Origin: Owenia fusiformis
Lineage: Eukaryota > Annelida > Polychaeta > Sabellida > Oweniidae
Length of the DNA: 64,000 nt
Direction: 5' to 3'
Assembly: GCA_903813345.2 (NCBI GenBank)
Contig: CAIIXF020000001.1
Coordinates: 25,471,915 to 25,535,914 of the forward strand
In this document: positions 58,840-64,000 of the stretch, in pieces
Position numbering within the stretch: the stretch's first letter is position 1
Layout of the letters: each line of letters opens with the position of its first letter
The notes under the pieces: generated by a model
Told to the model about the DNA's origin: nothing
Database searches by the model: none
What the model saw: only the letters and a program-made list of their open reading frames with translations
Translations under genes and position numbers: made by a program

Positions 58840-59128
58840 TTTACGTTTTTTACCATAACTCCAAACGTAGTGGAACAATGTAGTTGAAACTTTATTGATT
58901 TTCGAACAGAGCAAAAGTGTCACTTGGCTACAGCATTTTTTACGAAAGATGGCGGCCATTTTGAATTGGGCGGTCATAAGGCATAAGCCTATAAAATTTG
59001 AATCAAATCCGTCAATGGGTATTTGAGTTATTGCCCGGACAGACGGACAAACGGACGGACGGACAGACGGACGGACAAACAGCTTTCCTATATCCCTCTC
59101 GAACTTCGTTCGGTGGGATAATAATAGC
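58840..59128. mobile_element. Dispersed SINE- or LINE-tail-like repeat with ACGG/ACAG tetranucleotide run
   Basis: A segment with AAGATGGCGGCCATTTTGAA, then a CCGTCAATGGGTATTTGAG word, a run of GGAC/AGAC tetranucleotides at 59,036-59,080, and a tail ending TTCGTTCGGTGGGATAATAA. From memory this style of repeat is common in bivalve and gastropod genomes. Limits are approximate and the class is not certain. Confidence 0.5.
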
Positions 59129-59455
59129 CTTATTACTTTCACTGAAGGCATCAATTCTTCCGAACTGAAATTTTGGAAAGAACGGATTTTGGATATAAAG
59201 AACATTGAAACAAATCAATAGACCTGGCATACAGACGAGCTTTTTCAGACTAAAGCTGATTGACAGAATCACAGCTGGCACAAACACTATCAAGGTCTCA
59301 TTGTGCAGCTTTGATATTGGATTTTAGACATGCATTTTGGAATTGTAATTACTCACATAATTTAGTTTAAATAATTTTCCGATATTATAGCAATAAAAAT
59401 ATATAAAAATTATTATAAGAATAAATTCCTGTTGAAATACAATGTTAACGTTTTA

Positions 59456-59658
59456 TTACTTTAGGCTAGAACATTTGAAATCGCCGATATAATGAAGACA
59501 TTTATAAAGATTTTGATCATCGTTTAACATGGCAATGTATCTTTGCTTACTAGCTTCGAACTCAAACTTTGCTTTTCGTTGCAATTTAGGATCAGCCCTA
59601 TAACGGATATTGATCTCAGTAGAATGAGATATTTTCATATAGTTACAGGTATGAATCT
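59456..59658 (-). CDS. Possible alternative terminal exon inside intron 1
   Basis: Seen: minus-strand frame of 66 codons after a CAG at 59,659-59,661, ending TAA at 59,458, where TAATAAAA supplies an overlapping AATAAA signal. The protein is coding-like (KISHSTEINIRYRADPKLQR, then a Lys/Glu/Asp-rich end) but matches nothing I know. The two-base overhang (AG) fits the phase of the exon-1 donor. Inferred: splicing exon 1 to this exon would give a short secreted protein of about 195 residues without the acidic repeats. Against it: the acceptor lacks a pyrimidine tract, a phase match has a one-in-three chance, and an AT-rich intron yields random frames. Confidence 0.2.
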
Positions 59659-60504
59659 CTGACAGTATCCATATCACATGTATCACGCGCTCTGACTTTT
59701 AAGGCATACTTAAAAACAATATATAGAAACGTAGCATAATTTCGTGGAGTGCATAGGAAAAACATTAAGAATTCGACATCTTTATTCAATAATCACAGGT
59801 TAGAAAACACTACGAAACGTTCATCGACTAACAACAAAAAATACACCTACCTGTTTTTCGAACAAAAATACTCTAGGTGTATCTACCCCCGATTATCGTT
59901 GAATAAAACCGCAATTCCCTGATTCCAAATAAAATATAGCGAATTTATATAATTGTCCCAAAAGCATTTTTCCCTAGATTGAACATGTTGCCTCGTAAAT
60001 GGACCTTCTCGGGGAACAATAGTGTTTGATTTCAATCATTTAATGTTTAACATATATTTTTATTACCCTGATTTTTTAAATGATGATGCTGTCCCACGAA
60101 ATGATAGCTCCTGGCAGGTTTAGAGAACGATACAAAAACATTCAAAGGGGGAGAATAGAAGGCTTTGAATAAATAAAACGATGGCCATGAATTAACTTTT
60201 TATAACACAAATTATTTTGACATCGCTACAGTTGGTTGATTGATGATCATTTCAGTAACAAATTTAGCAGTCAATGCAATATGGCCTGAAATGCCTTCAA
60301 ACAAAGTCATTAAGACTTATTTTTATATATGTCTACATGTAGTTCGCCGCGTGGTCAAACAAACCAGGCGCCTGTATTTTATGGGTGTCATATCTTTTCC
60401 CATCTGGTAATCCCCTGGATCTTCCTATGATTTTCTTTTCTTGAAAAGAGAGGTTCATCTCATACAACTTCGAGGCACTGGAACTCTGGGTACTAGGTTT
60501 TAGA

Positions 60505-60665
60505 TGATTATGTCATCATTTATTGCGCAGCTCTATACATCCATAAGTATAATATTCTTACGTATAGACGGCGATTTATAAGAATATCACACATGGACAT
60601 AAAGCACACTGGTCTTTGACGCCCTCAAAATAGCACGTAATGCCCAATAAATGATGGCGTAATCA
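60505..60665. mobile_element. Small inverted-repeat element, 161 bp
   Basis: TGATTATGTCATCATTTATT (from 60,505) and its inverse (60,641-60,665) match over 25 bp with three mismatches. No coding content. The flanks 59,700-60,504 and 60,666-61,230 show no feature I can name. Confidence 0.6.
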
Positions 60666-61229
60666 AACGCTTCATAAGTTATACGTTATACGGTAATGAT
60701 CATGCTATAAGTGAGTTGCGAAATCTCTCTAATCATACAAAAATGGGCTATAGTCCAATGAGTTGAATCCTAAATAAGTTAGTAAGTTTGTTTGTTGTTT
60801 TTTCGGCTAGTAAGTAAGTTTTAATTATGTTCCATAATATTGCAGTTTATACAATTTAAATATTAAACCATGAATAATTTGTGACGTGAGTTAAAATACT
60901 TTATGGGAACCTTTATATTTCACAATGACAAAGTACATTTATAGAGAACAAATTAAAGTAGTAGCGTTCAAGATAATGCAAAAACATTATTTTATTTCTT
61001 TAGAACTGCTTTAAATGTGTTTAGACCGACACTGTTCTCGATATAGGAAGTTTAATGTTTATTATGTTTAGTATAGAGAGGTTAACTACTAAGTTCCCTT
61101 CTATGGGCGAATATAATGCATTTTATTTGCATTTATTTGACTAATTTAAAATTTGAATTAATTTATAGTTAAAATTATCACTCAGTTAGATCATTTTACT
61201 AATACTATTATAATTAATGAATTATAATT

Positions 61230-61680
61230 CATGCCCGTAGCCAGCTTTTGTTAAGGGGGAAGAGCTCAAACACCCCCATCCCCACCCCCATCCATACATA
61301 AAACTCCCCTCGTAATGTAAAGAGTATGCTTAACCAAACACTGGGGGTGATCCTGAAAACCCAGAGGTAAGGGGGCCCAAAAAATTCCGTAACAGTAATG
61401 CCATTTTGCTATCTAACTTGCCCGTTCTATATGGATAGGAGCAGATTTGGGCCCAAAAGTTAAAAAGGAAATCCTTCAAGAAGGCAAAAGAGGTAGGTCC
61501 ACATTTTTAGGGACATCAGTGTGAGGGGCCCCGTTTTGACTACACACTCATAAATATCTTCGTAATGGCTCTCAACTTCCTTTAATCTCTTGTTTAACCT
61601 CTGTGATGCTTTTAGAGTTGTATGTGTACACATTGTCTCTGAAATAGCCCCAAATACAAAATTCCGGGGGTTCATATTAG
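61230..61680. other. Unassigned segment with transposon-like words
   Basis: Begins with ATGCCCGTAGCCAGC and C-rich/G-rich stretches, like degraded retroelement ends in many invertebrates. A 71-codon minus frame (61,460-61,675) contains the charged run TLKASQRLNKRLKEVESHYE and could be a relic of a mobile-element or host coding segment. No family recognised. Confidence 0.3.
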
Positions 61681-61707
61681 TTGATGTTGGTATGATTTGG
61701 CAATTAT

Positions 61708-61731
61708 ATGTTTATGTTTATGTTTATGTAT
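61708..61731 (+). repeat. ATGTTT microsatellite
   Basis: About four copies of a TTATGT hexamer. 61,732-62,111 shows nothing else. Confidence 0.8.
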
Positions 61732-62111
61732 CTTTATTTCCTTCGTATTAAGAAGAGCATATAACACAGTAATACAGTAATACTTGATGACATAGTTATC
61801 TGATTGATTTACTTGGGTTACCCCTTTTGGCTCACCCTGTACATGTACGGTGTAGAATATGCTCAATGTTGACACCGTTAATTGTTTCTGCGAAGGCAGA
61901 GCTTGATAGAGAGAGAGACACACAGGTATACATGGTGGACCAGAAAAACCTAATGCCCAAGTTAAAGATGAATATCATATGTTATATGTTAAATCATGCC
62001 ATGTATTATAATATATCATTTTAAAGAAAAATTATTTCCTAACAACATGACACCATTTGATTAAAGACCCGTTGTTTTCTTGTCGAGTAACAGGCTAAAA
62101 TTGACCTCAGG

Positions 62112-62392
62112 GGTGTCATGAGCGACCAAAAAATTATTCACTTCAGATTTCAAAATTGCGGAAATACAGGGAAATTTGAACTTTGGCACTTTGAAAAGAG
62201 GCGCATTTATACAGGTTAAGTGCAAAATTCACCACCAATACATACATTTTGAATCTTTCAGTTGTGTCAATTGTGTATTACTCTTTAATACATTTGTAAT
62301 GACTCAGTCAAGCATAACGAGTACAGCTGTGACTGCAATATGAAGTGAAATTGAGGAATTTTCATTTTTGATTTTTTGTCACTCATGACACC
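62112..62392. mobile_element. MITE-like element with about 23-bp inverted ends
   Basis: GGTGTCATGAGCGACCAAAA at the left is inverted at the right as GATTTTTTGTCACTCATGAC followed by ACC. The body is 281 bp with no coding capacity. 62,393-62,810 contains an 82-codon open frame from a non-ATG start without recognisable product. Confidence 0.6.
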
Positions 62393-62816
62393 AATCAAGG
62401 AAACAAAAATTTCTCTGTCAAATGCTGTCATATTTTAAGGAAATGATTTATTTTTAAAATGATACATAATGAATTGCATTGTTTAAGATAAATTATATGA
62501 ATTATTTATCTTTAAACTTGGGTATTGGTTTTTTGGCCCACCTTGTATATAATATTTACCCTGAGTCTAGTTCTAAACTACGAAGACTAAAACGAAGGTC
62601 CCTTTTAAGAAGCGGAGTCGAACGAATGCAAAAGGAAATAATATTGGAAGGCATAATAAAGAAGATTTCTTTGACACTGTATATGTCAATAGTTATCATG
62701 AAGACCAATAGCAATGTTCAAAATTGATTTTGCGTTTTGCGATTGCACGAATAAAGCTACTTGCCCGCATGGAAAATTCAGGCTTAAAATGAGATGTTTA
62801 ACCCTAATGTGTACAT

Positions 62817-62834
62817 GGGGGTCAGATGACCCCC
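62817..62834. repeat. G5/C5 palindrome GGGGGTCA-GA-TGACCCCC
   Basis: An 8-bp perfect inverted repeat with a 2-base spacer. It can form a hairpin and also reads as two inverted RGGTCA half-sites. Confidence 0.7.
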
Positions 62835-63145
62835 CTCCGGTTTTGATCCTATTTCTGGATCTAGGAAAGGTATTTACCCAAGGTTTTTAGTCCTAAAAAG
62901 GTAGATACTATATACATCTATCACATGCTGTACCCTTTTCTGGCGCGGCTAAAAAGCATTGTTGTTTTTGACTGAAAAAAGTTAAAAAAAAATACGCGAA
63001 AAAGCTCACCCCTGCGTTACTTTGACCTAGTTTTGACCCCATTTGACCTACTTTTTGAGATTTAGATACACCCCCTCGAGATTTTTGACTACTACTACAA
63101 TTATGGTACCTTACCTTTGACTGTACCTCTTCAACTTTTGAAACG

Positions 63146-63160
63146 CCCCCCCCCCCCCCC
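63146..63160 (+). repeat. Poly-C tract (15 C)
   Basis: Homopolymer in intron 1. 63,161-63,422 between it and the exon-1 donor shows no other feature. Confidence 0.9.
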
Positions 63161-63422
63161 GTCCATTAGTGTTATGAGAAATACGTTGTACACAGGGTAA
63201 AATAGGCAATTGTGCAATCAAATTGTCCATTCTGTAATCTTCATTGGACAAACAAAATATGTGGATCTACCAACCTTAATAAGGTATCACAAAAGTTAAT
63301 AAGCTATCTCATTCTGGTCAGATTAATTTCCAGATATTTCAAGACTAATTTTGGTTTGATTGAAATACTTCAATCTACATGCCTCTATATTCTGTCAGGG
63401 AAACGTTTCTAAAGTTACGGGG

Positions 63423-63429
63423 ACTTACC
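63423..63429 (-). other. Splice donor of intron 1
   Basis: On the minus strand the exon ends ATG and the intron begins GTAAGT, a full match to the metazoan donor consensus from +1 to +6. The last exonic base is 63,429, leaving phase 1. Confidence 0.65.
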
Positions 63430-63813
63430 ATTTGAACGTAAAACGCCATCTGTTGCTGATGAATAAATTCCAATTGACTTCTTTCCTAATTTCGGTTTCC
63501 TCAACCCAATTGGAGCTGACTTGACTAGATTTATATTTTTGGAGTAGCGGCCTTTCGGTAGAAGCTGATATTCCGAATTATGCCATCGTTTATATATCTT
63601 GGTTTTCTCATGTTGAAAATGTGACGACTTGTTCAATGAATTATGATTTGTATAATCCAGTATTATGTCGGTCCATGGTTTTTGATTAAAGTTAACATAT
63701 CTTTGATTGTCAGTTTGTGTAAATTGTGATCGTTGCACTCTGCTTTGGCTTAAAAAACCAATCAGCCAAAATATTATAGATAATTTAGAAAACATTGACA
63801 AATTCAAATACAT
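63429..63813 (-). CDS. Candidate first coding exon of giant secreted repeat protein: signal peptide plus basic region
   Basis: Seen: reading minus from the ATG at 63,813-63,811 (A at -3; in-frame TAA upstream) gives 128 codons plus one base, ending at a consensus donor (exon ...AATG, intron GTAAGT). Residues 1-24 form a signal peptide: lysine at 10, hydrophobic core about 11-21 (LSIIFWLIGFL), then SQS. A second Met at residue 7 is an alternative start. The remainder (about 25-128) has no cysteine, is rich in Asn, Ser, Gln, Lys and Arg, and carries dibasic sites (KR 75-76, GKK 110-112) and an NKS sequon at 61-63. Without splicing the frame stops five codons later. Inferred: its one-base overhang joins the two-base overhang of the acceptor at 52,335 to make a Glu codon, linking it to the repeat frame. 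I recognise no family. It could instead belong to another gene; transcript data would decide. Confidence 0.55.
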
Positions 63814-63884
63814 TTTAAGCACATCTATTAATTCTTAGGATTCTACCGCATTCTGTTAAATATTGTTTAAAAATACCGATACAT

Positions 63885-63894
63885 ATTTTTTATA
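63885..63894 (-). promoter_or_regulatory. Possible TATA box for the giant gene
   Basis: Minus strand reads TATAAAAAAT here, about 70 bases upstream of the candidate ATG, which would fit a leader of roughly 45 bases. A second TATA-like word (CTATTTATA) lies near 63,920-63,928. The flank is AT-rich, so chance matches are likely; an upstream untranslated exon beyond the window is also possible. Confidence 0.25.
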
Positions 63895-64000
63895 GATGTT
63901 TATTAGAAAACTATTAATGTATAAATAGGCGTCACTTCCTAATGTTTTCTATACAGATGTGCGTTCTACATTATCGATGGGGGTATTCTTTTTCATACAA

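Larger units (their letters stand above)
52336..63428 (-). other. Candidate intron 1 (about 11.1 kb)
   Basis: Bounded by GTAAGT at the donor and a pyrimidine-rich ...TTCTCTTATAATTTCAG at the acceptor. The interior is AT-rich, has no long open frame, and carries several inverted-repeat elements, degenerate tandem repeats and poly-C tracts, as expected of a large invertebrate intron. The phases of the flanking exons match. No further internal exon was convincing except the possible alternative terminal exon at 59,456-59,658. Confidence 0.5.

Noticed and set aside
62479-62727. 82-codon plus frame with Arg-rich middle
   Set aside because: Starts at a non-ATG codon, has no known motif and lies inside the large intron on the opposite strand.

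Overview
The window is eukaryotic, most likely from a marine invertebrate. It has a long AT-rich intron with dispersed inverted-repeat elements, good GT/AG splice sites and no operon-like packing. A dispersed element near 58.8-59.1 kb with a run of ACGG/ACAG tetranucleotides is of a kind common in mollusc genomes, so a mollusc is my guess, but the sequence alone does not prove it.

The window is dominated by one gene on the minus strand. Positions 1-51,404 are about 364 head-to-tail copies of a 141-bp unit (47 codons). Read on the minus strand, the unit encodes almost only threonine (about 40%), alanine (about 32%), aspartate (about 17%) and valine (about 11%). This frame is open across the whole array except for one small cluster of single-base indels at 22,676-23,066. 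Plus-strand and other minus-strand frames of the same DNA are broken repeatedly. From 51,525 to 52,335 the same frame continues through older, diverged repeats, then through a furin-like RFRR motif, to a good splice acceptor. A candidate first exon lies about 11.1 kb upstream at 63,429-63,813. It encodes a signal peptide and a basic, cysteine-free region, and ends at a GTAAGT donor whose phase (1) matches the acceptor at 52,335. Together these model a secreted, acidic, threonine-rich giant protein of more than 17,000 residues, with its C-terminus beyond position 1 of the window.

Layout: 1-51,404, repeat array with higher-order blocks (a near-identical 5.9-kb pair at 17.1-23.0 and 23.2-29.1 kb, a roughly 3.4-kb pair at 30.5 and 35.3 kb, and shorter duplications of 987 and 723 bp); 51,405-51,524, a 120-bp non-repeat segment, probably a small intron; 51,525-52,335, diverged 5' repeats; 52,336-63,428, a large intron carrying at least four inverted-repeat (MITE-like) elements, degenerate tandem repeats, poly-C tracts and one possible alternative terminal exon; 63,429-63,813, signal-peptide exon; 63,814-64,000, probable 5' leader and promoter.

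I recognise no named family for the protein and give no gene symbol. A role as a mucin-like or acidic matrix protein is inferred from composition and the secretion signal only. No RNA genes, CRISPR arrays or recognisable transposase genes were seen.
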